Below, piece after piece: positions 1 to 7,933 of a stretch of 55,775 nucleotides of DNA. The position numbers and the translations under genes were made by a program. The stretch is taken from contig JAFTZI010000061.1 in assembly GCA_017461055.1 (NCBI GenBank), positions 1-55,775 of the forward strand, in the 5' to 3' direction. The DNA comes from Clostridia bacterium (GTDB taxonomy: Bacteria > Bacillota > Clostridia > Oscillospirales > CAG-272). The notes under the pieces were generated by a model. The model was given only the letters and a program-made list of their open reading frames with translations. It had not been told where the DNA came from and ran no database searches. Numbering within the stretch: position 1 is the first letter of the stretch; each line of letters starts with the position of its first letter.

Positions 1-6
1 AGAAAG

Positions 7-207
7 CCTTCTCTTGTGAGAGAAGGGGGACCGCTTTAGCGGTGGATGAGTAGTTGTTTAACTATAAAACACCTCATCCGTCACGCTTTGCGTGCCACCT
101 TTCTCGCTGCGGCTCGGTCACATTGTGGCTCTAACACTCACTGAGTGTTATTCACTACCACAATGCCGCTCCGCTACCCACTGGAGAAGGCTATTTGTTT
201 ATATTGT
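7..207. repeat. Composite CCTTCTC repeat, copy 1
   Basis: A structured non-coding repeat. It opens with the hairpin CCTTCTC/GAGAAGG (7-13 with 20-26), followed by ACCGC/GCGGT, then GGATGAG answered by CTCATCC, then a ...CTGGAGAAGG end and an AT-rich tail TATTTGTTTATATT. The same order of blocks recurs at 51741-51869 and, reduced to the outer hairpin, at 55612-55631. This copy carries about 75 extra bases (roughly 105-178) that themselves fold: CATTGTGG (121-128) pairs with CCACAATG (158-165), enclosing AACACTC/GAGTGTT. Reading frames through the region are only by-products of the repeats. Function unknown. Confidence 0.7.
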
Positions 208-324
208 ACAATTGATTTTCTTAATGCAACAGCCCCTTGTCACAATACGGGAGAAGCAAAGAGACCCTCAAAGCGAAAAATGAGCCTTGGAGTTCGCGTG
301 GAAAGTCCCTCCCTACCATTAAAT

Positions 325-418
325 ATTTCACGTTGCGTTTGCAACATTTCACTCGACTTTGGTCAAATTTCACCGAGCCTTGCTCGATATCACTGCAAAT
401 TAACGAATGTTAATTTGC
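325..418 (+). repeat. Hairpin array, ATTTCAC-spaced, copy A
   Basis: Four consecutive small inverted repeats separated by a constant 7-nt spacer ATTTCAC (325-331, 346-352, 367-373; ATATCAC at 387-393). The hairpins are GTTGC/GCAAC (332-345), TCGAC/GTCAA with one mismatch (353-366), CGAGC/GCTCG (374-386) and a perfect 10-bp GCAAATTAAC/GTTAATTTGC (395-418). The same ordered series lies in inverse orientation at 12716-12835, with stems altered but still paired. No coding potential is evident. I do not recognise a named family. Confidence 0.75.
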
Positions 419-420
419 TA

Positions 421-588
421 CCCACCGAGCCGTGTAAGGCGAAAATTTGAACCTTGTGTTAACAAGGGTGGTGTCCTCATAATATCTTTACTGCTTCCAA
501 CATCTATCATCGCCTGTCCGGCAAAAGCCTCGTTAAGAGAGGGAAGATAGGAGGCCTGCAAACCAATATTGGATATTGGACTCCATTT
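421..588 (-). pseudogene. Possible gene remnant (56-codon open frame)
   Basis: On the minus strand a frame bounded by stops at 589-591 and 418-420 reads as plausible protein (for example SNIGLQASYLPSLNEAF and AMIDVGSSKDIMRTPP), but it has no ribosome site and its last dozen codons run into repeat sequence. I do not recognise the family. It may be the tail of a gene destroyed by repeat insertion, or a chance open frame. Between it and the next gene (589-684) I see only AT-rich sequence, with no convincing terminator or promoter. Confidence 0.25.
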
Positions 589-684
589 TTAAAAGTGTAG
601 CTCGAATACATCACCTTATCACGCACTAAGCAGGAATACAATTATATTATATTCAGTATTTCGTAAAATATAGCAGTATGACGT

Positions 685-951
685 TTATTTTTTGTCGTGG
701 TCAACTATATTGATACGCGAGTCAAATATTGGGCAAACCTTGTCAAGCTCAGCCCCTTCAACAGGCACATAGGTGTCCTCTTTTTTGTCAGCCTTGACTC
801 TTTTGAGCACATAGTATTCTGTGGGAGCAATAGCAACATATGCGCTACCGTCAATTTCACATTCATCTATAAGCTCATAAACGCTTTCGCTTCCGTCATC
901 ATTTGTAAATGTAAGAAAGCGCTTATTTTCACCCTTCATATTGTAACTCAT
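685..951 (-). CDS. DUF1292 family protein
   Basis: A small acidic protein of 88 residues resembling the DUF1292 (YrzB-like) family of Firmicutes: a beta-rich stretch FTNDDGSESVYELID is followed by GSAYVAIAP and a tail rich in D, E and K. The biochemical role of the family is unknown and it is probably cytoplasmic. It lies 46 nt downstream of thiI on the same strand, so it is likely the last gene of the proB-proA-thiI transcription unit. Start choice is uncertain: the AGGAG directly abuts the first ATG (949-951), whereas the ATG at 937-939 (MKGENKRF) stands 12 nt from it and may be the real start. Family assignment is from sequence character only. Confidence 0.7.
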   Translation of the reverse strand: MSYNMKGENKRFLTFTNDDGSESVYELIDECEIDGSAYVAIAPTEYYVLKRVKADKKEDTYVPVEGAELDKVCPIFDSRINIVDHDKK

Positions 952-997
952 CTCCTTATTTATATAATACCATTTTTCAAGCTAATTGTCAATAACC

Positions 998-2215
998 TTA
1001 TATTTCCTCATTTTTGTTGTCGCCAAAATGCTTAACCACAACAATTTGACGGGTGCTGTAAGCCTCCTCAACAAGAGCATCAAAGTCAAGCTTGTTTTCC
1101 TCAGCCAAAACAGATTCAAGCTCAGGTCTTGTTCTCGGATGGCGAGGAGTAAATACAGTACAGCAGTCCTCATATGGAAGAACAGAGGTTTCAAAAGCGC
1201 CGATTTTTCTTGAAACAGAAATAATTTCTTCCTTGTCCATACCAATCAAGGGACGGTAAATCGGAATATCGGAAAGCACGTTAGTCACATTAATAGCCTT
1301 CATAGTCTGGCTTGCAACCTGACCTAAGCTCTCTCCTGTAATAATAGCCTCGCAATCGTACTGATGGGCAAGCTTAACCGAAATTGCCATCATATATCTT
1401 CTTAAAAGCAAGGTAAAGTAGTCCTCATCGCAGTTATCGCGAATAAGCTCTTGAATTTTAGTAAGAGAAACGATGTGAACTCTGATTCTCAAGGTATAAT
1501 CCGTTAAAATCTTTGCAAGCTCCAAAACCTTTTCGCGAGCACGCTCCGAGGTATAAGGAAAGCTTTCAAAGTGAATAGCCTCAAGCTGAACACCGCGCTT
1601 AGCCATCATAAAGCCCGCAACAGGGGAATCAATTCCGCCGGAGAGCAAAAGCAGACCGCGACCGCTTGAGCCGTAAGGAATACCGCCTGCGCCCTTTTCC
1701 TGTCCTGCGTGAATAAAGGCTTCCTTTTCTCTTATCTCAACACGCAAAACAACCTCGGGATTGTGAACATCTACCTTAATTCCGCGTACACTTGAAAGCA
1801 CACAGCCGCCAACCTCATTCGATATTTCGGGAGAGGTTAAAGGAAAACGCTTGTCCGATCTTTTTGCCTCAACCTTAAAGGTCTTATACGGTCTTAATCT
1901 TTCGGGCATAAGTGTTCTTACAACCTCTAAAATTTCAGCCATATCCTTTTTACAGGTGTAGGCGCGAGAAACACCTACAAAGCCAAAAACGTGCTTTGCG
2001 TGCCAGTACATTTCATCAATTCTCTCGATTGCCTCATCGTCCATCGGCTCAATATAAATTGTGCTTTGAGAATAGAAAACATTGAAATTACCGATACGTC
2101 TTGACCTTAATCTTAATTCCTTAAGCATTTTCTTTTCAAAATCGCCGCGGTTAGCGCCCTTAAGCACAACCTCGCCGTATTTACATAAAATTACTTCCTT
2201 GATATTTTCAATCAT
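998..2215 (-). CDS. thiI: tRNA 4-thiouridine synthase / sulfurtransferase ThiI
   Basis: ThiI adenylates U8 of tRNA and transfers sulfur to give 4-thiouridine; in many bacteria it also feeds thiamine thiazole synthesis. The 405-residue protein has the expected order: N-terminal ferredoxin-like segment (about 1-60), THUMP domain (about 60-165), and a PP-loop ATP-pyrophosphatase with SGGIDSP at 192-198. A conserved DCC (350-352) precedes TPRHP. It ends soon after, so it lacks the C-terminal rhodanese domain of E. coli ThiI, as is usual in Gram-positives; sulfur must then come directly from a cysteine desulfurase partner, which is not in this window. Its ATG overlaps the proA stop (ATGA), which implies translational coupling. 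Confidence 0.95.
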   Translation of the reverse strand: MIENIKEVILCKYGEVVLKGANRGDFEKKMLKELRLRSRRIGNFNVFYSQSTIYIEPMDDEAIERIDEMYWHAKHVFGFVGVSRAYTCKKDMAEILEVVRTLMPERLRPYKTFKVEAKRSDKRFPLTSPEISNEVGGCVLSSVRGIKVDVHNPEVVLRVEIREKEAFIHAGQEKGAGGIPYGSSGRGLLLLSGGIDSPVAGFMMAKRGVQLEAIHFESFPYTSERAREKVLELAKILTDYTLRIRVHIVSLTKIQELIRDNCDEDYFTLLLRRYMMAISVKLAHQYDCEAIITGESLGQVASQTMKAINVTNVLSDIPIYRPLIGMDKEEIISVSRKIGAFETSVLPYEDCCTVFTPRHPRTRPELESVLAEENKLDFDALVEEAYSTRQIVVVKHFGDNKNEEI

Positions 2216-3462
2216 CTTATGTGTCCGTCACCCTTTATAATATATTTTTGCGTAGTAAGCGCACTCAGTCCCATAGGGCCTCTTGCGTGTAGCTTTTGTG
2301 TGGAAATACCGATTTCAGCACCTAAGCCGAATTCACCGCCGTCGGTAAATCTTGTAGAAGCATTTACATAAAGCGCGCAGGAGTCAATGCTGTTAACGAA
2401 ATAATCAGCGTTTCTGTGGTTTTCGGTAATAATACTTTCACTGTGTCCTGTTGAGTATTTTCTTATGTGTTCAACAGCCTCATAAACGTCATTTACCACC
2501 TTACAGCTAATGATATAATCATCATATTCTGTATCAAAATCAACCTCGGTTGCTAGGTCAATTTGCGGCAAAATCGTACACGTGTCGCCACATCCTCTGA
2601 ATTCAAGGCTGTATTTTCTTGTTTCCTCATAGAACCTGTTTAAAAATTCCGAGGCTACGCTTTTGTGCACAAGAACGGTTTCGATAGCATTGCAAACGGA
2701 AGGACGTGAGCATTTTGCATTAACGGCAACCTTAACTGCCATATCAATGCAAGCGCTTTCATCTACATATAAATGGCAATTTCCCGCCCCCGTTTCAATA
2801 ACAGGAACACGGGCATTGTTAACCACGTTTTGAATAAGACCCTTGCCGCCGCGAGGAATTAAAACGTCCACGTAGCCGCGCATTTCCATAAGGATGGACG
2901 CGCTTTCTCTTGTGGTATTTTCAATTAAGCAAACGCAATTTTCATCAAAGCCGCAGTCCTTAAGCGCCTGTCTTATTATTTTAACAATTTGCTTGTTTGT
3001 GTTAATTGCTTCCTTTCCGCCACGCAGAACAACCGCATTTCCGCTCTTTAAGCAAAGCGCGGCTGCATCGGGAGTTACGTTGGGGCGCGCCTCATATATC
3101 ATTGCAACAACGCCGAGAGGAACACTGACGCACTCAATTTTAAGTCCGTTTGGACGTGTAAAGGTGTTACCTGCGCCAATTGGGTCAGGCAAGGACACAA
3201 CGTGTAAAATAGCATCGGACAAGGATTTAACCCTTGCTTCATTAAGCATAAGACGGTCAAGCATAGCCTGAGCTATGCCGTTGTCCTTAGCATTTTTTAA
3301 ATCTATGTCATTTGCCTTAATTATTTCATCGCTACCAAGGCTTATTGCTTCCGCAATTTTAACAAGAGCATTGTTTCGCTCGCTTGTGCTTTTTTTACCA
3401 AGGCTATATGACGCAGTCTTTGCCCCTTGGCAAAGCTCCTTTATTTCATTATAAAGCTCCAT
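2212..3462 (-). CDS. proA: Gamma-glutamyl phosphate reductase ProA
   Basis: Second step of proline synthesis: NADPH-dependent reduction of gamma-glutamyl phosphate to glutamate semialdehyde in the cytoplasm. The 416-residue length fits the family. Recognisable ProA blocks include EARPNVTPDAAALCLKSGN (about 124-142), LRGGKEA, DVLIPRGGKGLI (about 199-210) and the catalytic cysteine in SRPSVCNAIET (C257). It lies 13 nt downstream of proB and overlaps thiI by 4 nt, so all three are almost certainly on one transcript starting at the promoter near 4339-4367. Nothing unusual in the sequence. Confidence 0.97.
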   Translation of the reverse strand: MELYNEIKELCQGAKTASYSLGKKSTSERNNALVKIAEAISLGSDEIIKANDIDLKNAKDNGIAQAMLDRLMLNEARVKSLSDAILHVVSLPDPIGAGNTFTRPNGLKIECVSVPLGVVAMIYEARPNVTPDAAALCLKSGNAVVLRGGKEAINTNKQIVKIIRQALKDCGFDENCVCLIENTTRESASILMEMRGYVDVLIPRGGKGLIQNVVNNARVPVIETGAGNCHLYVDESACIDMAVKVAVNAKCSRPSVCNAIETVLVHKSVASEFLNRFYEETRKYSLEFRGCGDTCTILPQIDLATEVDFDTEYDDYIISCKVVNDVYEAVEHIRKYSTGHSESIITENHRNADYFVNSIDSCALYVNASTRFTDGGEFGLGAEIGISTQKLHARGPMGLSALTTQKYIIKGDGHIR

Positions 3463-3475
3463 TTAAATTACCTCG

Positions 3476-4261
3476 TTAATTCTTTTTAGCCGCAAAGTAT
3501 GTGCCGATATGCTTACCGTCTAAAATGTCGTAAAGCTTATAAGGATTTTCACCGTTTATTATAAGCATAGGAATACCGTTTTCGGTAGCAATTTTAGCAG
3601 CCTCAATCTTAGTTGACATACCTCCCGTACCGCGCTTGGAGCCTGCGCCGCCTGCGTAAGCTCTTATTTCATCGTTGATTTCTTCAACTCTGTCAATAAG
3701 CACAGCATCGTCAAATTTTCTCGGGTCCTTATTGTAAAGACCGTCAATATCACTCATATTAATAATGAAATCAGCATCACAGGCAATACCAACATAGGCA
3801 GAAAGAGTATCGTTTCCGCCAAAGCGAATACCGTCACAGGAAACAGAGTCGTTTTCGTTAACAATGGGCACACAGCCCATAGACATTAGGGCATTAAAGG
3901 TGTTTTTAACAAGCTCAAGTCTGTGGCTGTCATCAACAACGTCCTTAGTCATAAGAATTTGCGCAACGGTTTGACCGTAATTGCCGAAAAAGTTCTCGTA
4001 AATCTTCATTAGCTGACTCTGACCAACAGCGGCGCAAGCCTGCTTCTTTTCAAGAGTATCCGGGTATTCGGTAAGACCCAGGCGGGCATAGCCTGCGCTG
4101 ACAGCACCCGAGCTTACAAGAGCAACCTCGTACCCTGCGTTCTTGAAATCGCAAAGAGTACGCACCAATGCCTCAATCCTTCTGAAATTAAGTGAGCCGT
4201 TGGGATATGTTAAGGTAGATGTGCCTATTTTAACAACAATTCTTTTGTAATTCCTGATCAT
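3476..4261 (-). CDS. proB: Glutamate 5-kinase ProB, lacking PUA domain
   Basis: ATP-dependent phosphorylation of glutamate, the first and feedback-controlled step of proline synthesis. The amino-acid-kinase fold is complete: VVKIGTSTL near the N-terminus, LVSSGAVSAG, VPIVNENDSV, FGGNDTLSA, INMSDIDGLY and GTGGMSTKIEAA. The protein stops at 261 residues, shortly after the kinase core, whereas many bacterial ProB proteins run to about 365 residues with a C-terminal PUA domain. That domain is absent here; no frameshifted PUA remnant is visible in the 13 nt before proA. PUA-less forms are known, so the enzyme is expected to be active, possibly with altered regulation. Confidence 0.95.
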   Translation of the reverse strand: MIRNYKRIVVKIGTSTLTYPNGSLNFRRIEALVRTLCDFKNAGYEVALVSSGAVSAGYARLGLTEYPDTLEKKQACAAVGQSQLMKIYENFFGNYGQTVAQILMTKDVVDDSHRLELVKNTFNALMSMGCVPIVNENDSVSCDGIRFGGNDTLSAYVGIACDADFIINMSDIDGLYNKDPRKFDDAVLIDRVEEINDEIRAYAGGAGSKRGTGGMSTKIEAAKIATENGIPMLIINGENPYKLYDILDGKHIGTYFAAKKN

Positions 4262-4294
4262 AATATATAAAACCTCAAAATTAGTAAAATTCGC

Positions 4295-4323
4295 TTGAAT
4301 AAACTCTGCAAATATAGTATAAT
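4295..4323 (+). promoter_or_regulatory. Promoter of the zapA operon
   Basis: TTGAAT (4295-4300), a 17-nt spacer and TATAAT (4318-4323). It lies 65 nt upstream of zapA and overlaps the promoter region of the divergent proB operon. Confidence 0.8.
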
Positions 4324-4338
4324 AAGACTGTTAGTAAT

Positions 4339-4367
4339 ATTATATATGGTAAAGCACAAAATTTCAA
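4339..4367 (-). promoter_or_regulatory. Promoter of the proB-proA-thiI operon
   Basis: Read on the minus strand: TTGAAA (4362-4367), 17 nt, TATAAT (4339-4344), giving a leader of about 70 nt before proB. Its transcribed leader runs back through the zapA promoter, so the two divergent units may interfere with each other. Confidence 0.8.
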
Positions 4368-4388
4368 GTGTTTTGAAAGGAAAAGAGT

Positions 4389-4694
4389 ATGAAAGAAAAA
4401 ATTTATGTAGAAATAAAGGGAATTAAGCTTGGTATTGTTACCGAGGACGGAGCCGAATATGTAGAAAGAATTGCAAATCAGCTTCAGACCCAGCTTGATT
4501 CTATGATGAAGGCGCAAAGGAATTGCACACTTGTTGAGGCTGCTCTCTTTACAGCTATGAGCCTTCACAGTCAATGCGAGGAAAACGAAAAGAAGCTTAA
4601 GAATGTTGAGACTCAGTTAGCTATTTACCAGGCAAACGTAAACAGACTAAGAGTTGAAAACGAAGAATTAAGAACAAGACTTGCGCAAAAATGA
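4389..4694 (+). CDS. zapA: Cell division protein ZapA
   Basis: ZapA-family protein of 101 residues that bundles FtsZ protofilaments at the division septum. The N-terminal beta-hairpin domain is VEIKGIKLGIVTEDGAEYV, then a helix with RIANQLQTQLDSMM, and a C-terminal coiled coil (about 60-101: ECEENEKKLKNVETQL and NRLRVENEELRTRLAQK), the usual ZapA order and size. The start has AAAGGA 8 nt upstream. The stop overlaps the next start by 4 nt (ATGA), coupling it to the U32 protein, a neighbourhood common in Clostridia. Confidence 0.88.
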   Translation: MKEKIYVEIKGIKLGIVTEDGAEYVERIANQLQTQLDSMMKAQRNCTLVEAALFTAMSLHSQCEENEKKLKNVETQLAIYQANVNRLRVENEELRTRLAQK

Positions 4695-6682
4695 GAAAAA
4701 CAGAGCTTTTAGCTCCGGCAGGAGATAAGGACGCCCTTGTGTCCGCCATTGCAAGCGGTGCCAATGCGGTATATTTTGGCTTAGATATATTCAATGCAAG
4801 AATAAGAGCCGAAAACTTTACCCTTGATACAGTGGAGGAATCGGTCAAGCTTTGCCATGCTCACGGTGTTAAGGCATACGTAACCCTTAATACCCAGCTA
4901 TACAATAAGGAGTTACCCTTAATGCTTGAATACGTGGGTCAGCTTTACGAAAAGGGAGTAGATGCTCTGATTGTGGCTGATTTCGGTGTTGCGTCACTAA
5001 TTAAGAGCTATTATCCCGATTTTGAAATTCACGCAAGCACACAGGCAAGCGTTCACAATAAAAACGGAGCAGAGCTTCTTTGTGAGAGGCTGGGCTTTGC
5101 GCGTGTTGTACTTGCAAGAGAGCTTGACAGGGAAAGCATAGAATATATATCAAAATCCGATAAATACGAAACCGAAATATTTGTTCACGGCGCTCACTGT
5201 ATGTCTGTGTCGGGTCAGTGCCTTGCCAGCTTTTGTATGGGCGGACGTAGCGGCAACAGGGGAGAGTGCGCTCAGCCCTGTCGCTTGCCATATACAATAG
5301 GCAAGGAAAAGGGCTATCCCTTAAGCCTGAAGGATATGACCCTGTCAAGTCACATAGAGGACATTTTAAACAGCGGCGCAGCCTCTTTAAAAATAGAGGG
5401 CAGAATGAAAAACAGCGATTATGTAGGCGGCACGGTTGGCATTTGGAGAAGGCTCATAGACCAAAAAAGAAACGCAAATAAGCAGGAAGCATCAACCCTT
5501 AGCGCCCTGTTTTCACGCGGAGGCTTTACAGATGGGTACTTTACAGGCAAAATAGACAAGTCAATGCTTGGCATACGCTCAGATAAGGACAAGGAAACAA
5601 GTCTTTTGCAAAAGACCGAAAAAGTCGAGCTTGAAAGGGTGGGTATTTCCCTTAACGCCGAGCTTTATATCGGCAAGGAGAGTAAGCTGACCTTAACTCA
5701 TATGGGCAGAGCTGTTACCGTTTTTGGTGACATAGTAGAGAGAGCTGCCAATGCTCCTATGTCCTATGATGACGTTAAGAAAAATCTTGTAAAATTCGGC
5801 TCAACTCCGTTTTATGTGAAGAATATTGACATTAAAATGGACGAGGGTATTATGATAAGAAACTCATCTCTTAATGCCTTGCGCAGAATGGGAGTTGAAA
5901 AGCTGTTTGATATGGGCAGAAAAGCTAAGGGAATTACCCTTGAAGCTGAAAAAACAAACACGTCCCTTGATAAAATCAAAACCGCGCTGTTTAACAGCAT
6001 AGAGCAAATACCGCAAAACCACAGCTATTTTGACATAGTGTTTTTGCCCCTTGAGGTGTACTTTAATTCCAAATCGGACAAGTCCCTTGTAAATGGAATT
6101 AAGCTCCCACCTGTTGTTCTTGATAAGGAATGGGACCAGGTTGAAAAAATGCTATCCTATGCCAAGGCGCAGGGAGTAATTTATGCGCTTGTTTCCAACA
6201 TAGGACAGATAGAAAGAGTAAAAGCATATGGCTTTGAGCTAATGGCTGATTTTAGATTTAATGTGTTTAATAGCTATACCCTTGAATTTATAAATAGCCT
6301 TGGTATAAAAAGAGCCATTGTGTCACCCGAGCTGACCTTGGCGCAGCTGAGAGATTTTAAAAACCAAAGCATTATTGCCTACGGTAAATTGCCCACAATG
6401 GTAACCCATAAGTGCGTTTTAAAGGACACGGTGGGCTGTGATAAGTGCAAGGGCTATATAAAGGACAGGCAGGGAGCTATGCTTTACGCACAGGGCATTT
6501 ACGGGCATAGGTGCGTAATTTATAACAGCGTGCCTGTTTATATGGCGGACAAGCCAAAGGACATAGAATGGTATTCTTGCCACTTTATTTTCAGCGATGA
6601 AACAAGAGATGAAGCATACAAAGTAATAGAAGCATACAAAAAAGGACTACCCACGAATAGAGGTATGAAGAGGATAAAATGA
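4691..6682 (+). CDS. U32 family protein (RlhA/TrhP-type RNA hydroxylation factor)
   Basis: A U32 'peptidase' family member of 663 residues. It begins with the signature ELLAPAGDKDALVSAIASGA, followed by a TIM-barrel-like region and the family motif around EIFVHGAHCMSVSGQC with a cysteine cluster (CMGG...CAQPC) that in this family carries an iron-sulfur cluster. The length and a C-terminal extension with more cysteines (HKCVLKDTVGCDKCKG, then HRC) match the long RlhA-like members with a DUF3656-type region rather than the 400-residue TrhP forms. Related proteins hydroxylate tRNA U34 or 23S rRNA C2501 using prephenate-derived chemistry; which RNA is modified here cannot be told from sequence. 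Operon member between zapA and maf. Confidence 0.85.
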   Translation: MRKTELLAPAGDKDALVSAIASGANAVYFGLDIFNARIRAENFTLDTVEESVKLCHAHGVKAYVTLNTQLYNKELPLMLEYVGQLYEKGVDALIVADFGVASLIKSYYPDFEIHASTQASVHNKNGAELLCERLGFARVVLARELDRESIEYISKSDKYETEIFVHGAHCMSVSGQCLASFCMGGRSGNRGECAQPCRLPYTIGKEKGYPLSLKDMTLSSHIEDILNSGAASLKIEGRMKNSDYVGGTVGIWRRLIDQKRNANKQEASTLSALFSRGGFTDGYFTGKIDKSMLGIRSDKDKETSLLQKTEKVELERVGISLNAELYIGKESKLTLTHMGRAVTVFGDIVERAANAPMSYDDVKKNLVKFGSTPFYVKNIDIKMDEGIMIRNSSLNALRRMGVEKLFDMGRKAKGITLEAEKTNTSLDKIKTALFNSIEQIPQNHSYFDIVFLPLEVYFNSKSDKSLVNGIKLPPVVLDKEWDQVEKMLSYAKAQGVIYALVSNIGQIERVKAYGFELMADFRFNVFNSYTLEFINSLGIKRAIVSPELTLAQLRDFKNQSIIAYGKLPTMVTHKCVLKDTVGCDKCKGYIKDRQGAMLYAQGIYGHRCVIYNSVPVYMADKPKDIEWYSCHFIFSDETRDEAYKVIEAYKKGLPTNRGMKRIK

Positions 6683-7257
6683 AGCTTGTTTTAGCATCAA
6701 AATCACCAAGAAGAAAAGAAATTTTAGAAATGGTGACAACTGATTTTACAGTGCGTACTCAGGACGCAGACGAAAGCTACGGTGAAAGCACACCGCTTGC
6801 TTGCGTGCCGGAGCTTTTGGCAAAGAGAAAGGCTATGGCAACCCCGATTTATGAAGACGAAATTATAATCGGCTGCGATACGGTTGTTGTTTACGAAAAT
6901 AATCTTTTGGGCAAGCCAAGGGACAAGGCAGAGGCAGTTGAAATGCTTCGCCTTTTAAACGGTACAACCCATCAGGTTATAAGCGGCATTTGTGTGCGCA
7001 CAAGGGAAAAAATTTACTCCGAGGCTGTAACCACATATGTTACCTTTAGAAGCTTGGAGGATGAGGAAATTATTTCATATGTTGAGGCATGCTGCCCCTT
7101 AGACAAGGCAGGCGCATACGGAATACAGGAAAGAGCAGGAGCCTTTGTGTCAAAAATCGACGGTGATTTTTACAACGTTGTGGGCTTGCCTCTTTGCAGG
7201 CTTTGCCAGGTTTTAAAAAACGAGCTTGGCTTTAACATACTTAACTTAAACGGTTAG
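6679..7257 (+). CDS. maf: Maf-type nucleoside triphosphate pyrophosphatase
   Basis: A house-cleaning enzyme hydrolysing non-canonical or excess nucleoside triphosphates (dTTP/UTP in the YhdE-like group) to monophosphates. The 192-residue protein opens with LVLASKSPRRKEIL (the SxxR motif), has GCDTVVVY and LGKPRDKAEAVEML, the central TYVTFR strand, and the DKAGAYGIQ block followed by IDGDFYNVVGLPL, all diagnostic of Maf. Its ATG overlaps the preceding stop by 4 nt. Linked in Bacillus and Clostridia to cell-division genes, which fits zapA upstream. Confidence 0.95.
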   Translation: MKLVLASKSPRRKEILEMVTTDFTVRTQDADESYGESTPLACVPELLAKRKAMATPIYEDEIIIGCDTVVVYENNLLGKPRDKAEAVEMLRLLNGTTHQVISGICVRTREKIYSEAVTTYVTFRSLEDEEIISYVEACCPLDKAGAYGIQERAGAFVSKIDGDFYNVVGLPLCRLCQVLKNELGFNILNLNG

Positions 7258-7282
7258 TTCCATACTGAAAAGGAGATAGGAC

Positions 7283-7933
7283 TTGACTAAAAAGCAAAAA
7301 AGAGAAAAAATAGCCAAGGTTGTCCTGGCTTTAAAGGAGCTTTACCCAAATGCTGTCTGCTCCCTTGAATATGAGGGGGACCCTTGGAGGCTGTTAATTA
7401 TGGGTCGCTTAAGCGCCCAATGCACAGATGAAAGGGTAAATATTGTATGTAAGGAGCTTTTTTCCAAGCTTCCAACACCAGAGGCTATGGCAAATGCCCC
7501 TTTAAGTGAAATTGAAAGCATTATAAAGCCTTGCGGACTTTTCAGAATGAAGGCTAAAAACATCAAAGACGCGTCTTTTCGCTTAGTAAACGAGTATAAT
7601 GGCAACATGCCGAGTACAATGGAGGAGCTTTTAAGGTTCGAGGGCGTTGGCAGAAAAATTGCCAATTTGCTTTTAGGAGATTTGTTTGGCTTGCCTGCCA
7701 TTGTAGCGGATACCCATTGCATGCGTATTTGCGGAAGGCTGGGAATGTATAAGGAAGGAATGAAGGACCCTTATAAAACGGAAATGATTTTAAGCGAGCT
7801 TGTAGAGCCAAGCGAACAAAGCGACCTGTGTCACCGTCTTGTGCTTTTTGGCAGAGAATACTGCAAGGCGCAAAGCCCAAAATGCGACACGTGTCCCATA
7901 AAAAACATATGTAAGGATGAAAATAATGATTGA
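7283..7933 (+). CDS. nth: Endonuclease III
   Basis: Base-excision-repair DNA glycosylase with AP-lyase activity on oxidised pyrimidines. At 216 residues it shows the helix-hairpin-helix LLRFEGVGRKIANLLLGD with the catalytic lysine, the catalytic aspartate in VADTHCMRICGRLG, and the C-terminal [4Fe-4S] loop with spacing C-x6-C-x2-C-x5-C (CKAQSPKCDTCPIKNIC). The start is TTG at 7283-7285, preceded by AAGGAGATAGG. It overlaps the start of the downstream gene. Nothing in the sequence suggests loss of function. Confidence 0.95.
   Translation: MTKKQKREKIAKVVLALKELYPNAVCSLEYEGDPWRLLIMGRLSAQCTDERVNIVCKELFSKLPTPEAMANAPLSEIESIIKPCGLFRMKAKNIKDASFRLVNEYNGNMPSTMEELLRFEGVGRKIANLLLGDLFGLPAIVADTHCMRICGRLGMYKEGMKDPYKTEMILSELVEPSEQSDLCHRLVLFGREYCKAQSPKCDTCPIKNICKDENND

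Noticed and set aside
325-418. Possible integron attC-type hairpins
   Set aside because: No RYYYAAC/GTTRRRY core sites and no cassette genes between them.
92-450. Open frames of 60-100 codons through the repeat region
   Set aside because: They run through palindromes, lack ribosome sites and have repeat-derived composition.
455-490. AAGGGTGGTGTC resembling the T-box antiterminator sequence
   Set aside because: No upstream specifier structure, no complete T-box, and no downstream gene on that strand.
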